Assembly: GCF_016658545.1 (NCBI RefSeq)
Contig: NZ_JACVZC010000069.1
Span: 1-32,045, forward strand
Reading direction: 5' to 3'
Length of the DNA: 32,045 bases
Origin: Pseudomonas sp. S37
GTDB taxonomy: Bacteria > Pseudomonadota > Gammaproteobacteria > Pseudomonadales > Pseudomonadaceae
Shown piece by piece: positions 31,848-32,045 of the stretch. The translations under genes were made by a program, and so were the position numbers. How positions within the stretch are numbered: the stretch's first letter is position 1; each line of letters starts with the position of its first letter. The notes below the pieces were generated by a model that was not told the origin of the DNA, made no database searches, and saw only the letters and a program-made list of their open reading frames with translations.

Positions 31848-32006
31848 TCCCCGGTCACCCTCTGCTGGTCCCAGAACACTTCCCGTGGAATCGGGCGGCG
31901 GGTTTGTGCCTGTCTCCGCGATCGTTTTTTCCTACCCTCTCAAGAGATACGATGACTGCTGAGCGATCGTCGTCAGATCTTCTGCGCCTGTGAAATCGAG
32001 CGCCGC

Positions 32007-32040
32007 CCGCGCGGCGCTTCGCGGCTAAAGCCGCTCCTAC
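32007..32040. repeat. REP-like unit cut at the right window edge
   Basis: TTCGCGGCTAAAGCCGCTCC lies at about 32018-32037, followed by TAC, and matches the core of the REP pair at 5879-5905. Its partner, if any, is outside the window. Together with the left edge it shows that the window is bounded by REP-type repeats. Confidence 0.65.
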
Positions 32041-32045
32041 GTTTG

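Noticed and set aside
31951..31992. 13-codon ORF near the right edge, with a purine-rich sequence upstream
   Set aside because: Too short, no supporting context, and the downstream region is cut by the window edge.

Overview
The window is a 32 kb stretch of a Pseudomonas putida-group chromosome. The evidence is the high-G+C coding style, the many copies of the 35-bp P. putida REP palindrome, and a gene order that matches, from memory and not from a search, the KT2440 region around PP_3575 to PP_3598. Both ends fall inside REP-like sequence, and the left end carries a run of 31 C. This suggests the window is a complete short-read contig that broke at repeats.

Left part (57-7159): a minus-strand iron-starvation cell-surface signalling set (ECF sigma factor, FecR-like anti-sigma factor, TonB-dependent receptor with an N-terminal signalling domain) with a Fur-box-like site in front of it. 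Next come phosphoglucomutase (pgm), a DUF1345 membrane protein and a small DUF1652 protein.

Middle part (7156-19254): an MHYT-GGDEF-EAL cyclic-di-GMP protein. It is followed by a four-gene MuxABC-OpmB (MdtABC-type) tripartite multidrug efflux operon in which every gene overlaps the next by 4 bp. Thiol peroxidase tpx follows, with a clear terminator.

An AT-richer island (about 19460-20953) holds a Bcr/CflA-type MFS exporter. In front of it are two very short ORFs (19 and 10 codons) and two mutually exclusive hairpins. This looks like an attenuation-type leader and is the least explained piece of the window.

Right part (21027-30573): a HAAAP-family amino-acid transporter and the D-lysine catabolism region. 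That region has the aminotransferase amaC and the reductase dpkA on the minus strand. Divergent to them is an operon for an RpiR-type regulator, a polar amino-acid ABC importer (binding protein, two permeases, ATPase) and the D-amino-acid oxidase amaD. Together these genes import a basic D-amino acid, oxidise it to the cyclic imine delta1-piperideine-2-carboxylate and reduce that to L-pipecolate. A REP pair sits inside the ABC operon between the binding-protein and permease genes, and palindromes in the dpkA/rpiR gap are candidate operators. The window ends with a class I glutamine-amidotransferase-like hydrolase (peptidase C26, PuuD-like).

No rRNA, tRNA, CRISPR array, insertion sequence or prophage gene was seen. 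All family assignments come from reading the translated sequence; no database search was run.
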